A stretch of 64,000 bases of DNA. Origin: Mesorhizobium prunaredense. Its GTDB lineage: Bacteria; Pseudomonadota; Alphaproteobacteria; Rhizobiales; Rhizobiaceae. Positions 18,158 through 27,047 of the stretch are shown in pieces. The notes beneath the pieces are model-generated. The model worked only from the letters and a program-made list of their open reading frames with translations. It had not been told where the DNA came from and did not search any database. Numbering within the stretch: the stretch's first letter is position 1; the number at the start of each line of letters is the position of its first letter. The position numbers and the translations under genes were made by a program. The stretch is taken from positions 17,167-81,166 of the forward strand of contig NZ_FTPD01000022.1 in the NCBI RefSeq assembly GCF_900156895.1, given 5' to 3'.

Positions 18158-19024
18158 ATGCCTTCCTTGTTCGACATTCTGGCGCAGGCGCAAAACGGCA
18201 GCGGCATGCAGGCCCTGGCCCAACAATTCGGCCTTTCGCAGCAGCAAGCGCAATCGGCGGTCGAGGCGCTGCTGCCGGCCTTTTCACAGGGGCTGAAGCG
18301 CAGCACCTCCGACCCCTACGGGCTCGGCGCGTTCATGACGGCAATGGCCAGCGGCCAGCACGCCAAATATTTCGAGGACGCAGGCCGGGCCTTTTCGCCG
18401 CAGGGCGTCGATGAAGGCAACGGCATTCTTGGCCATCTGTTCGGCTCAAAAGACCTGTCCCGCGCCGTTGCCAGCCAGGCAGCGCAGGCTAGCGGCGTCA
18501 GCCAGCAGATCTTGCAGCAGATGTTGCCGGTCGTGGCTTCGATGATGATGGGCGGCCTGTTCAAGCAGACCACAAATCAGATGCAGGCAGCAGGCGGATT
18601 CGGCGGCGGCAGCAATCCGCTCGGCGAGATCATCGAGCAGATGATGCGGCAGGCCGGCGGCGGCGCGCCGGCACCGCAACAGCGCCAGGCACCACAGCCC
18701 GGCCCGATGGACAATCCGTTCGGCAAGATGCTGCAGGACATGTTCGGCGGCGCGCAGCAACCGCAGGGTCAGCCGCAGCAGGCGCCCAATCCCTACGGCG
18801 ACAATCCGCTCGGCAAAGTGCTGCAGGACATGTTCGGCGGCGGCGCGCAGCAGCCGCAGCGCGAAGCGCCGCAGCCACAGACCAATCCGAGCGGCAGGCC
18901 ACGCAATCCGTTCGACGATTTGTTCGGCAAGATGTTCGAGGCAGGCGCGCAGCAGCGCGACGATTACCAGAAGGGCGTGGAATCCATCTTCGATCAGTTC
19001 AAGCGAGGCATGGACCGGCGCTAA
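18158..19024 (+). CDS. DUF937-type protein with C-terminal repeats
   Basis: The 288-residue product starts like DUF937 proteins (helical bundles such as SLFDILAQAQ, FGLSQQQAQSAVEALLPAFSQGL, QILQQMLPVVASMMMGGLF). The C-terminal third is low complexity, rich in Gln, Pro and Gly. It carries three related modules of the form NPFGKMLQDMFGGAQQPQ, NPLGKVLQDMFGGGAQQPQ and NPFDDLFGKMFEAGAQQ. The start at 18158 has GGAGGAG just upstream. Function is unknown. The repeated amphipathic LQDMFGG helices suggest a binding or self-assembly role, which is inference. Confidence 0.8.
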   Translation: MPSLFDILAQAQNGSGMQALAQQFGLSQQQAQSAVEALLPAFSQGLKRSTSDPYGLGAFMTAMASGQHAKYFEDAGRAFSPQGVDEGNGILGHLFGSKDLSRAVASQAAQASGVSQQILQQMLPVVASMMMGGLFKQTTNQMQAAGGFGGGSNPLGEIIEQMMRQAGGGAPAPQQRQAPQPGPMDNPFGKMLQDMFGGAQQPQGQPQQAPNPYGDNPLGKVLQDMFGGGAQQPQREAPQPQTNPSGRPRNPFDDLFGKMFEAGAQQRDDYQKGVESIFDQFKRGMDRR

Positions 19025-19064
19025 ACCGACCAGGCGGTCGCAACCTGATCTTGAGCGCCGCCCA

Positions 19065-19097
19065 AAGAAAATGCCCGGTCCTTGTGAGAACCGGGCA
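19065..19097 (-). terminator. rho-independent terminator of the DUF1127 gene
   Basis: On the minus strand, TGCCCGGT and ACCGGGCA form an 8-bp stem around a 10-base loop and are followed by TTTTCTTTGG. It lies about 90 bases beyond the DUF1127 stop codon and has no T-run in the plus direction, so it serves the minus-strand gene. Confidence 0.6.
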
Positions 19098-19189
19098 GTG
19101 TGCAGGCGGGCCGGCGGGGAAACCGGCAGGGAGTGGGTGCCTGCGAAATCCTGTAGCGCCGTGCGCCCCAGGGCGCGCCACCAGCGCGA

Positions 19190-19480
19190 TCAGGTCACCT
19201 TGCGGGCAATACCCTCGATCGTGTCTGTGCGATCGGCCGCGATGGCGCGAAGCCTCTCGGTTGGATCGCGACCGAACGGCACGTCGATGGCGACGTGGAG
19301 ATCCGCGCGCGTCAAGCCAATGTCGGCAAGTTCGGCGTCCGACATCTCGCCAAGGCGATAGAAGGCGCGGCGGTTTTTCCAGGCGCGATAGACGTTGGAG
19401 ATGGTGTTGACCACGCGCGTCGCAATAGCCGGACGCGACGTGATGCGCGAAGTCTCGGTGGCGAAATCAAACGTAGCCAT
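19190..19480 (-). CDS. DUF1127 small protein
   Basis: The 96-residue product has the DUF1127 core (YRAWKNRRAFYRLGEMSDAELADIGLTRADL), preceded by an N-terminal extension. DUF1127 proteins are small, basic and often stress-induced in Alphaproteobacteria; some act as RNA-binding proteins. The start at 19480 (MATFDFATE) has GGAGAC upstream; the frame runs further but lacks a better site. It is divergent from a LysR regulator with a shared control region, a common rhizobial arrangement, so the LysR protein probably controls it. Confidence 0.85.
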   Translation of the reverse strand: MATFDFATETSRITSRPAIATRVVNTISNVYRAWKNRRAFYRLGEMSDAELADIGLTRADLHVAIDVPFGRDPTERLRAIAADRTDTIEGIARKVT

Positions 19481-19602
19481 GTCAGTCTCCTTCATATTCG
19501 AACGGACAGGGACGGGCGATCGGCGCTGGCAACAGCGGCCGTCCCGGTCCCGATTCACATGCCGTCATGTGGACAGTCGTAAATTTGCCATCGTTCGATT
19601 GA

Positions 19603-19654
19603 TTAATCCAACGAATGTTTCTAATCTTTAGCATCAACACTAATGATGGATTAG
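19603..19654. promoter_or_regulatory. candidate LysR control region between the DUF1127 and LysR genes
   Basis: TTAATCC (19603-19609) and GGATTAG (19648-19654) are near-inverted repeats. Related CTAATC and CTAATG segments sit between them in an A/T-rich stretch directly before the LysR start. The spacing suits a LysR tetramer. Inference from symmetry and position. Confidence 0.35.
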
Positions 19655-19658
19655 ACCG

Positions 19659-20609
19659 ATGAAAGCGCCACTCGATCTCGATCAGTTGCAGACCTTCGTC
19701 TCGATCGTCGACACCGGCAGCTTCACCCGCGCGGCGGAAGCGGTGCATCGGACCCAGTCGGCGGTGTCCATGCAGATGCGCCGGCTCGAGGAACGGATCG
19801 GCAAGCCGCTGTTCGAAAAGGACGGCCGCACCAACAGGCTGACCGAGGAGGGCGACAGGCTGCTCTCCTACGCAAGACGGCTGCTGTTCCTCAATCGGGA
19901 AACGCTGGCCGCCTTCGACGACCGGCGGCTCGAAGGCACGATCCGCATCGGCACGCCGGACGACTATGCCGATCGCTTCCTGCCCGAGATCATGGCCCGC
20001 TTCGCCCGTTCCAACCCACGTGTCGAACTGACAGTCATCTGCGAGCCGACGCCGGGGCTGGTCGAGCATATCAAGCGCGGCAATCTCGATCTGGCGCTGG
20101 TGACGCACAATGACGCGCACGGCCAGTCGGAAGTGGTGCGGCGCGAACCGCTGCTGTGGGTGACTTCGGCCAACCACGCGACGCATGAGCAGGAAGTTCT
20201 GCCGATGGCCTTCGGCCGGCCGAACTGCATCTGGCGGCGGGCCGCGGTCGACGTGCTCGACCGGCAGAACCGCGACTACCGCATCCTGTTCACCAGCTTC
20301 TCGGCAACCGTCATCACCGCCGCGGTGCTTTCAGGCCTGGCGATCTCGGTGCTGCCGGAATGCGCGCTGCGCCCCGGCATGCGGGTTCTGGGCGACGCCG
20401 ACGGGTTCGGCGCCCTGCCCGATTGCCGCATCGGCATCATGCGCGGCCAGACGTCGCGTCCGGAGATCGTCGACGCGCTGGCCCGTCACATTTCGGAAAG
20501 CCTCGACAATATTTCCGTGCCGCTCGGCGAAGACACGGGAAGCTTCGACTTCGCAGCCTTTTCGAAGATGAAGCGGGGCAAGCCGAACCAGATCGTGCCG
20601 GGCTGGTAA
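19659..20609 (+). CDS. LysR-family transcriptional regulator
   Basis: The 316-residue product has an N-terminal winged helix-turn-helix (residues 5-64, with GSFTRAAEAVHRTQSAVSMQMRRLEERIG). The effector domain starts near residue 90 (GTIRIGTPDDYADRFLPEIMARF). The inducer is unknown. Proteins of this type sit next to a DUF1127 gene in many rhizobia, as here. Its start at 19659 is directly downstream of the candidate operator, so self-regulation is likely. It ends four bases from the convergent GGDEF-EAL gene. Confidence 0.88.
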   Translation: MKAPLDLDQLQTFVSIVDTGSFTRAAEAVHRTQSAVSMQMRRLEERIGKPLFEKDGRTNRLTEEGDRLLSYARRLLFLNRETLAAFDDRRLEGTIRIGTPDDYADRFLPEIMARFARSNPRVELTVICEPTPGLVEHIKRGNLDLALVTHNDAHGQSEVVRREPLLWVTSANHATHEQEVLPMAFGRPNCIWRRAAVDVLDRQNRDYRILFTSFSATVITAAVLSGLAISVLPECALRPGMRVLGDADGFGALPDCRIGIMRGQTSRPEIVDALARHISESLDNISVPLGEDTGSFDFAAFSKMKRGKPNQIVPGW

Positions 20610-20612
20610 GGA

Positions 20613-22859
20613 TCAGGCGGAAACTGCTGCCGGCGTGCTGTCCTTGCCAGGCAAAAGGCCGGCCAGGCGCAGCAATTGCGCCGGCTCCAGCGGCAGCGAC
20701 AGCAGGTGGCCTTGAAACTCTCGGCAGCCCATGGCGACGAGCAGCGCTTTTTGCTCTTCGGTCTCCACGCCTTCCGCGGTGACGCCGACGTCAAGAGCGT
20801 CGGCTAGATCGACCAGCGCCCTGACGATCGCCGCCGAACTCTCGTCGCGGCCGAGGAGGTTCACGAAGGAGCGGTCGATCTTGAGCTTGTCGATGGCGTG
20901 GCGGCGCAGATAGTTCAACGACGAATAGCCGGTGCCGAAATCGTCGAGCACTATGGCGATCCCCGACTGGCGCAAGGCGGCCAGAGCCGCCCTGGTCGTA
21001 TCGTTGTTGTCCAACAGCACGCCCTCGGTGATCTCGAGCTGCAGGCGCCCTGGCGCCAATCCGGTCTCGGCGAGAACCGCCGCAAGCTGCTCGGCGAAAC
21101 CGGCGTCGCGCAGTTGCAGCGGCGACACGTTGACAGCCACCCAAGGCAATTCGGTGCCGACAGCGAAGCGGCAAGCCTCTTGCAGCACCCATTTGCCGAG
21201 CTGGCCGATCATGCCACGTTCTTCGGCGATGGCGATGAATTGTGCTGGCGGCAAGCCACCATGGACCTCATGTCCCCACCGGATCAGCGCCTCGGCACCG
21301 AGGATCGTGCTGCCGTCCGCGGCAAAGATCGGCTGATACGCCAGCTTGATCCCGGTTCCGCCATTCAGGGCATGGCGAAGCTCGCTCTCAACCTGACGCT
21401 TGCGCAACAGGAGGTCGTCCATGTCGCCGGCGAAGACCTGGTAGCGGCCGCGGCCGTTCTTCTTGGCTTCGTAAAGCGCGATATCGGCCTTGCGCAGCAA
21501 GTCGTCCGCATCGGCATCCGGACCGGTCGACAATGCTATGCCAATGCTGGCGCTGACAAAAACCTGGTCGTCGGCCAGCTTGAACGGCTCCTGCAGCTTT
21601 TGAAGCAGACCCTCCGAAACATCTTCGGCGCCTCGGATGTCGTTAACATCAATCAGGATCATGGCGAACTCATCGCCGCCGAGCCGTGCCACCGTGTCGA
21701 CCTCCCGGATTGCCTGCTGGAGCCTCGCGGCGGTCTGGCGGACAAGCTCGTCGCCGGCAGGATGGCCAAGCGTGTCGTTGACGTGCTTGAAACGGTCGAG
21801 GTCGAGATAGAGCAGTGCCACTTTGGCTGTTTCGTGACTGGCCGTGAGCAAAGCGCGCCGGAGCCGGTCCTCGAACAGCGCCCGGTTGGGAAGGCCGGTG
21901 AGCGTATCGTGGAAGGCGAGATACTGCGCCTCGGCCTGACTGGTCTGCAGCGCCGACGATGCACGGCGGAGGCGGCGCAGCAGGAACGCCAGGACACCTG
22001 CCGCGAGCAGCGCGCCACCGGTCAGGGCCGGGCCTGCCTCGCGCACCAGTGCGCTGCCGGGCCGCTCCTGATCCCAGCCGGCATAAGCCAGGATGACGCC
22101 GCGTGAGTCGACCAGCGGAATGGCAGCCTCGCCGACCGGCTGCGACAACGGCAGCAGGCGGGCGCCCGCCAACAGATATTGCCCGGCGATCTTGGCCAGC
22201 AGAGCGTCGGTGATGAAGTCCACCGAGATATGAAGGTATTCGCTGCCGGGCGCCTGGATGACGCGGTCGGAACTCGGCACCAGCGGCATGATGCTGAGGA
22301 TGGCAGGTTTTCCGTCAAGCTCCACCAGATCCCCTGCGGCCAATTTGACCGGACCGCCGGCCAGGTTTTCTTGCGACGGCTCACGGATCAACCGGCGCAC
22401 CCTTTCGACGGTGGGCAACAGAACCGGTTCATCCTCGCGGTAACGCGCCGGCGCCAGCACGTTTCCTTCATGCATCGCATGGATCGGACGATCGGCGGCA
22501 TCCAGTACATAGACCCGGTCATGCCCATAGTAGGAATACATCCAGACGCTGATGTTATCGATCATCCAGTCCACGTTGCCGGCCTTGGCATTGATGACGG
22601 AATCGTCCCAGACGGCGATGCTTTCCTGCTCGCGATCCACCGCCGCGATCCGGTCCCGCATGCCGTTGGCGAAAAGGATTTTCTGCCGCTCGAGGGAGGC
22701 GCTATCCGCCTGCACAGTGGCGTAAAAGCCGAAGCCGACGACCATGGCCAGCGCGAAAATGGCAAGCGCCATCACCGTCAGCGTGACCTGGAACGTTAGT
22801 GGGCTGCGTTGAAGGCGACGGCTCATGCGTCCTGGCCACTCTCTTTTCCGCACAGTCAT
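20613..22859 (-). CDS. CHASE4-GGDEF-EAL cyclic-di-GMP enzyme
   Basis: The 748-residue membrane protein joins a periplasmic sensor to both c-di-GMP domains. A first membrane helix (LTVMALAIFALAMVVGFGFYA) is followed by a CHASE4-type sensor containing SIAVWDDSV. A second helix (GGALLAAGVLAFLL) precedes GGDEF (intact RLGGDEFA) and EAL (GAEALIRW, VNVSPLQL, DDFGTGYSSLNYL, EGVETEEQ). Both domains look catalytically competent. The start at 22859 is used; Met12 at 22826 is a good alternative. It is divergent from xseA with only 22 bases between. Confidence 0.9.
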   Translation of the reverse strand: MTVRKREWPGRMSRRLQRSPLTFQVTLTVMALAIFALAMVVGFGFYATVQADSASLERQKILFANGMRDRIAAVDREQESIAVWDDSVINAKAGNVDWMIDNISVWMYSYYGHDRVYVLDAADRPIHAMHEGNVLAPARYREDEPVLLPTVERVRRLIREPSQENLAGGPVKLAAGDLVELDGKPAILSIMPLVPSSDRVIQAPGSEYLHISVDFITDALLAKIAGQYLLAGARLLPLSQPVGEAAIPLVDSRGVILAYAGWDQERPGSALVREAGPALTGGALLAAGVLAFLLRRLRRASSALQTSQAEAQYLAFHDTLTGLPNRALFEDRLRRALLTASHETAKVALLYLDLDRFKHVNDTLGHPAGDELVRQTAARLQQAIREVDTVARLGGDEFAMILIDVNDIRGAEDVSEGLLQKLQEPFKLADDQVFVSASIGIALSTGPDADADDLLRKADIALYEAKKNGRGRYQVFAGDMDDLLLRKRQVESELRHALNGGTGIKLAYQPIFAADGSTILGAEALIRWGHEVHGGLPPAQFIAIAEERGMIGQLGKWVLQEACRFAVGTELPWVAVNVSPLQLRDAGFAEQLAAVLAETGLAPGRLQLEITEGVLLDNNDTTRAALAALRQSGIAIVLDDFGTGYSSLNYLRRHAIDKLKIDRSFVNLLGRDESSAAIVRALVDLADALDVGVTAEGVETEEQKALLVAMGCREFQGHLLSLPLEPAQLLRLAGLLPGKDSTPAAVSA

Positions 22860-22881
22860 CAGATCGGGTTAAGATCGGGTT

Positions 22882-24507
22882 ATGACGTCAGCTATGAGCG
22901 ACGGCCTTGACGCCGGCCAACAACCGCCCCCCAATCGGCCAATGAGCGACGCAGCATCCGAATCACGTACCAACGCCACCGAATACACGGTCAGCGAGAT
23001 TTCCGGCGCGCTGAAGCGCACGGTCGAGGACGTCTTCGGCAATGTGCGGGTGCGCGGCGAAATATCAGGCTATCGCGGGCCGCACTCCTCCGGCCATGCC
23101 TATTTCTGCCTCAAGGACGACCGCGCGCGGCTCGACGCCGTGGTCTGGAAGACCACGATGGGCCGGCTGAAATTCCGCCCCGAGGAAGGCATGGAGGTGA
23201 TCGCCACCGGCCGGCTCACCACCTATCCCGGAAAGTCCACCTACCAGATCGTCATCGACAATCTGGAGCCGGCCGGCGCCGGGGCGCTGATGGCACTGCT
23301 GGAAGAGCGCAAGCGCCGGCTGCAGTCCGAAGGCCTGTTCGATGCCGGCCGCAAACGCTTGCTGCCGTTCATGCCGCGTGTCATCGGCGTCGTCACCTCG
23401 CCGACAGGCTCTGTCATCCGCGACATCATCCACCGGATCAAGGACCGGTTTCCGCTGCATGTGCTGGTCTGGCCGGTGCGGGTGCAGGGCGAAACGGCAG
23501 GCGCCGAAGTGACCGCCGCCGTCAACGGCTTCAACGCACTGGCGCAGGATGGCGCCATACCGCAGCCCGACCTGCTGATCGTGGCGCGCGGCGGCGGCAG
23601 CCTGGAGGACCTTTGGGGGTTCAATGACGAGGCGCTGGCCCGCGCCGTCGCCGCCTCCCGCATTCCGGTGATCTCCGCCGTCGGCCATGAAACGGACTGG
23701 ACGCTGATCGACCTGGCGGCGGATGTGCGGGCGCCGACACCGACGGGTGCCGCCGAAATCGCCGTGCCCGTGCGCGCCGACCTCGAAGTGACGCTTGCCG
23801 GCCTTGGCGCACGGCTCAAGGCCGCGGTGTCGCGCAATTTCGAGCGCAAGCGCCAGGCGGTGCGTGCAGCCGCCCGGGCGCTGCCCTCGCCCGACCAGTT
23901 GCTGGCATTGCCGCGCCGGCGTTTCGACGAGGCGACGAGCCGGCTTGGCCGGGCACTGTCCGTCAGCGTCCAGCGCAAGCGAGCCAGGCTTCAGGCGCAG
24001 CGGCTGACGCCGGCCACCCTGTCGCGACGCATGAACGAGGCCCGCACGCTGGCCGGCCGCGACCTTGGCCGTGCGCAAGCGGCGTTCTTCGCCATCGTGC
24101 GCGAGCGGCGAACGCGATTTTCGCGCACCGCGGCGCGGCTGTCGCCGGCGCCGCTCGCAAGGCGGCAGAAATTGCAGGCAGATGCCCTGGCGGCGCTGTG
24201 GCGGCGGCAGGACCGGGTGATTTCGGTGCGGCTCGAGCGCTTGCGCGGGAAACTGACCCAGGCCGACCGGCTGCTGGCGACGCTGTCGCACAAGGCGGTG
24301 CTGGCGCGCGGCTTCGCCCTGGTGAAAGACGCCGACGGCGCGGTGATCAAGCAAGCGGCGGAAGTGGTGCCGGGGCTGGCACTTTCGCTGGAGTTCGCCG
24401 ACGGGACCGCCGATGCGATTGCGACCAGCGGCGCGGCGCGGCCGAAAACAACTGCAAAGCCGGCCGCCAAAGCCAAGGAGCCCGGCAATCAGGGCTCGCT
24501 GTTTTGA
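22882..24507 (+). CDS. xseA: exodeoxyribonuclease VII large subunit
   Basis: XseA is the catalytic subunit of exonuclease VII, which degrades single-stranded DNA. The 541-residue product has an N-terminal OB fold (about 35-135, with [26 protein letters not shown]). The nuclease domain carries [33 protein letters not shown] and [25 protein letters not shown] long basic helical part follows. The tail of about 60 residues (Ala/Lys-rich, ending NQGSLF) is typical of rhizobial XseA. Met21 at 22942 could also be the start. The small subunit gene is not adjacent. Confidence 0.93.
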   Translation: MTSAMSDGLDAGQQPPPNRPMSDAASESRTNATEYTVSEISGALKRTVEDVFGNVRVRGEISGYRGPHSSGHAYFCLKDDRARLDAVVWKTTMGRLKFRPEEGMEVIATGRLTTYPGKSTYQIVIDNLEPAGAGALMALLEERKRRLQSEGLFDAGRKRLLPFMPRVIGVVTSPTGSVIRDIIHRIKDRFPLHVLVWPVRVQGETAGAEVTAAVNGFNALAQDGAIPQPDLLIVARGGGSLEDLWGFNDEALARAVAASRIPVISAVGHETDWTLIDLAADVRAPTPTGAAEIAVPVRADLEVTLAGLGARLKAAVSRNFERKRQAVRAAARALPSPDQLLALPRRRFDEATSRLGRALSVSVQRKRARLQAQRLTPATLSRRMNEARTLAGRDLGRAQAAFFAIVRERRTRFSRTAARLSPAPLARRQKLQADALAALWRRQDRVISVRLERLRGKLTQADRLLATLSHKAVLARGFALVKDADGAVIKQAAEVVPGLALSLEFADGTADAIATSGAARPKTTAKPAAKAKEPGNQGSLF

Positions 24508-24513
24508 GTGCCC

Positions 24514-25650
24514 ATGATTTCCGGCAATCCACATCACCAGACGACGCCTTCCGGCAAGCCGCGCGCGCGAGCCTTCGGCCTTCGTTTTGACGGCACGCCC
24601 GGACCGTTCAACGCCATCACCGATGTGGCTGGCGTTGCGGTCGGTTATTCGACGCTGATTTCGGGCGAAGGTGCGCTGGTGGTCGGCGAGGGGCCGGTGC
24701 GCACCGGCGTGACCGCCATCCTGCCCAGACCGCGCGCCGAGCTGGCCACGCCGGTGTTTGCCGGCATTTTCAGCCAGAACGGCAATGGCGAATTGACCGG
24801 CTCGCACATCATCGAGGAAACCGGTGCCTTCAATTTTCCGATCACCATCACCAACACGCATTCCTGCGGCGTTTCACGCGACGGAACGCTGCGCTGGATG
24901 CAGCGCGTGCTGCCGGCCGCGCTCGACAGCGGCTGGGGCCTGCCGGTGGCGGCGGAAACCTATGACGGCTTCCTGAACGACATCAATGGCCACCATCTCA
25001 GGTTTGAGCATGTCGCCGCGGCCCTCGATGGCGCGACCAGCGGATCGATCGAGGAAGGCAGCGTCGGCGGAGGCACCGGCATGATCGCCTTCGGTTTCAA
25101 GGCAGGCTCCGGCACGGCATCGCGCCTCGTCGAATGGCACGGCCGGCACTACACGGTCGGCGCGTTCGTGCAGGCGAATTTCGGCAAGCGGAGCAATTTT
25201 ACCATTCGCGGCCTGCGCGCCGGGCCCGATCTGGTTGAAACGCCGATCGGTGAAAGCACGCCGCGCGCCGAAAAGAGCTCGATTATCGGGATCGTCGCCA
25301 CCGATGCGCCGCTGCTGCCGCATCAGATGAAGCGCCTGGCTCGCCGGGCGCCGCTCGGCGTCGCTATGACCGGCGGCTTCGGCTATCATAGCTCGGGCGA
25401 TATTTTCCTGGCCTTTTCGACCGCCAACCGCGAGGCGGCGCTGGCGCGGCCAAGCCGCATCGCCAGCGCCGATTTTATCCCGGATACCGACATCGACCCG
25501 TTCTTCGACGCCGTGATCGGGAGTGTGGAGGAAGCGATCCTCAATGCGCTGGTCGCCAATGACGACATGACCGGGCGCGACGCCAATTTCGTGCCGGCGC
25601 TGCCAAAGGCATGGCTCAAGAGCAAATTCGGGGCCAGGCAGGGAAAGTAG
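24514..25650 (+). CDS. P1/DmpA-family peptidase (N-terminal nucleophile aminopeptidase)
   Basis: The 378-residue product is a DmpA-type Ntn hydrolase that cleaves itself and then acts as an aminopeptidase or beta-peptidase. The self-cleavage site is EEGSVGGGTGM, with Ser183 as the predicted nucleophile after Gly182. Family motifs include AITDVAGVAVGYST, TITNTHSCGVSRDGTL and MTGGFGYHSSGDIFLAFSTAN. The ATG at 24514 is used; a GTG two codons earlier directly follows the xseA stop. It is probably co-transcribed with xseA. Confidence 0.88.
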   Translation: MISGNPHHQTTPSGKPRARAFGLRFDGTPGPFNAITDVAGVAVGYSTLISGEGALVVGEGPVRTGVTAILPRPRAELATPVFAGIFSQNGNGELTGSHIIEETGAFNFPITITNTHSCGVSRDGTLRWMQRVLPAALDSGWGLPVAAETYDGFLNDINGHHLRFEHVAAALDGATSGSIEEGSVGGGTGMIAFGFKAGSGTASRLVEWHGRHYTVGAFVQANFGKRSNFTIRGLRAGPDLVETPIGESTPRAEKSSIIGIVATDAPLLPHQMKRLARRAPLGVAMTGGFGYHSSGDIFLAFSTANREAALARPSRIASADFIPDTDIDPFFDAVIGSVEEAILNALVANDDMTGRDANFVPALPKAWLKSKFGARQGK

Positions 25651-25718
25651 AACTGTGTGGCGTGTCACGCGTCGCACAGGTGAATAGATGCCTTTCGCCA
25701 GGTCGGCATGTCACTCGC

Positions 25719-25822
25719 TAAAGCGCGTCGCGTTTGAAGGGATTCATGCGACGCGCTTTAGTTCTTTGTTTTATGCATGTCATTATCCCAAAACCGCTGC
25801 GCACTTTTGGGCGACATGCATT
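25719..25822. repeat. dispersed intergenic repeat, family B, copy 1
   Basis: The element opens with an inverted repeat (aaagcgcgtcgcg with cgacgcgcttt), then an A/T-rich spacer ttttatgcatgtcattatccc and a second inverted pair around gcgcac-ttttgggcgacatgcat. A second copy with the same layout lies at 58846-58947. Here it reaches into the stop codon of the DUF768 gene. Confidence 0.7.
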
Positions 25823-26063
25823 AGTCCGAATTCATTTCGTCCTGGTCGGCCTCAGCCGCCTCTTCCAGCCTCGACGCGATAAGTTCCTGAATGTCGCCGA
25901 CCTCTTCCTGGATATCCTCCAGCGGTATGCCGGCCTCAGCCGCCTTCGCCGCGCATTCCTTGGCGAGGGACTCGGCCTGCTCCTCGATCCTGTCCAGAGA
26001 GGACTGGCAGTGGACCTTTTCGCCGATCCACTCCTGCAAGAACTCGATCGCGTGTTCGCTCAT
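25821..26063 (-). CDS. DUF768 family small acidic protein
   Basis: The 80-residue product (opening MSEHAIEFLQEWIGEKV) matches the DUF768 family, which as I know it is largely confined to Mesorhizobium and close relatives; function is unknown. The remainder is acidic and helical (EEQAESLAKECAAKAAEAG, DIQEEVGDIQELIASRLEEA). The start at 26063 is chosen on the family pattern; the frame is open 22 codons further without similarity. It lies just outside the proposed left boundary of the island. Confidence 0.75.
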   Translation of the reverse strand: MSEHAIEFLQEWIGEKVHCQSSLDRIEEQAESLAKECAAKAAEAGIPLEDIQEEVGDIQELIASRLEEAAEADQDEMNSD

Positions 26064-26260
26064 GCTGCTGTTCCCTGGCGGCTGCGCCGGTTGGTAATCA
26101 TAAACGCCGGCATCCCCGAAAAGATGCACGCTCCTATTCCAACCGAGTCGTCGTCACCCGGCAAGCCGATCTTGCCCAAGCTCCACAGGGCTGACGGGCA
26201 TCGAAGGTTCAAGGAGCACATTCTAAAATTCTGAAGGAGATTCTATTTTCCTGAGGAGAC

Positions 26261-26280
26261 TGGCACCGTTGGTTGGGATC
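26261..26280. repeat. left att-like duplicate of the tRNA-His 3' end
   Basis: TGGCACCGTTGGTTGGGATC here matches TGGTACCGTTGGCTGGGATC at 51673-51692 at 18 of 20 positions, in the same orientation. The similarity stops on both sides, as expected of an attachment-site core. The surrounding bases do not fold into a tRNA. Confidence 0.6.
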
Positions 26281-26528
26281 ATATCCCGGATCGCGCCATT
26301 GTTTCTACTTGCTGTTTTCCGGTATTCCAGTCAATTTGTATGACAAAAGGTGTCACAGTACGTGGCACGTTTGCGGCGCCATTCGCTGCGCGACCCTAGG
26401 CTTACGCGGCCAAAGCCGCCGCTATATAGTGACATCCTCAGGCAATGTCGACTCTGCTCACCGTCCTGCTTCTTTCCGCCGCGCCGAGCGTATCTGGATG
26501 GCATTTTGTCATCGTCGGGGGCGAGCAT

Positions 26529-26570
26529 TTTCGCCGGAATCGGGCGGGCGCATTGAGATGCTGAGCGGCT
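26529..26570. repeat. diverged direct repeat, left copy
   Basis: This segment aligns with 42291-42333 in the same orientation at about 36 of 43 positions with one gap. The shared cores are cgccggaa, cgggcgcatt and gatgctgagc. The right copy lies at the broken end of an aldehyde dehydrogenase pseudogene, so the pair brackets the A/T-richer 15.8-kb block. Confidence 0.5.
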
Positions 26571-26893
26571 AGGCGCGGGATGACTTTTAAGCTGAGTCGA
26601 GTAGGGATTCCCAAATCAGAGGAATTTGATTCAACCTGCTGGCTCGGCAGAGGAGGAGATCTGCAGGTGAGTTGGTCGACCTGGAAAGCCGCACGCGGAT
26701 GCTTCTCATCCGTGATCGTAAGGGCCCTCGACAGAAGGAGGGGAAACAACAAGCGGATTCTGCTGTCCGCTGCATCTGGCTACGACGGATGGGCAATTGT
26801 CGAAGGGCAACTATCATTCCGGAGTAACGGCGACGATCGGATTTTTCCTTCAACGGCAAGTAAGTTGGCACAGCTTTTCGCCGGGGGTGCGCC

Positions 26894-26965
26894 GACCTAA
26901 GCATCCAAGACCTTCATTTCCATGACTTGCGTACTGACTGGCTCCAGCAGCGCTTGAACGAGTAG
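26894..26965 (+). pseudogene. remnant of a tyrosine recombinase (integrase) gene
   Basis: In frame from 26894 the DNA reads DLSIQDLHFHDLRTDWLQ and then stops at TAG (26963-26965). DLHFHDLR matches box II of rhizobial phage-type integrases, including the catalytic His-x-x-Arg. The usual continuation (a GT or HT followed by the C-terminal tyrosine helix) is missing, and nothing upstream in this frame looks like the rest of the enzyme. Its place 0.6 kb inside the tRNA-His-like repeat fits a decayed island integrase. It is very short, so chance cannot be excluded. Confidence 0.4.
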
Positions 26966-27047
26966 TGAAACGACGGGTGTGACCCAGGGAGCCGCGAGCG
27001 TGAGCGAGACGGTTCTCGACCTCGCTTTTCCGCGGCAAAGATTCCAG

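Larger units (their letters stand above)
26064..27047. other. gene-poor stretch at the left end of the island
   Basis: This 984-base stretch has no convincing intact gene. It contains, in order, the tRNA-His-like repeat (26261-26280), a diverged repeat also found at 42291-42333 (26529-26570), an unremarkable 106-codon open frame (26580-26900, plus) with no recognisable domain, and an integrase remnant (26894-26965). The mixture and the A/T-richer composition fit a decayed island edge. Confidence 0.6.

Noticed and set aside
23065-24861. Open frame of 598 codons on the minus strand
   Set aside because: It is antisense to xseA, which has all exonuclease VII motifs.
26261-26340. A second tRNA gene at the left repeat
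   Set aside because: Only the 3' 20 bases resemble tRNA-His; no D, anticodon or T arms can be drawn.
26273-26572. 99-codon open frame at the island edge
   Set aside because: Its translation is unstructured, Arg/Ser-rich and overlaps the att-like repeat and a dispersed repeat.
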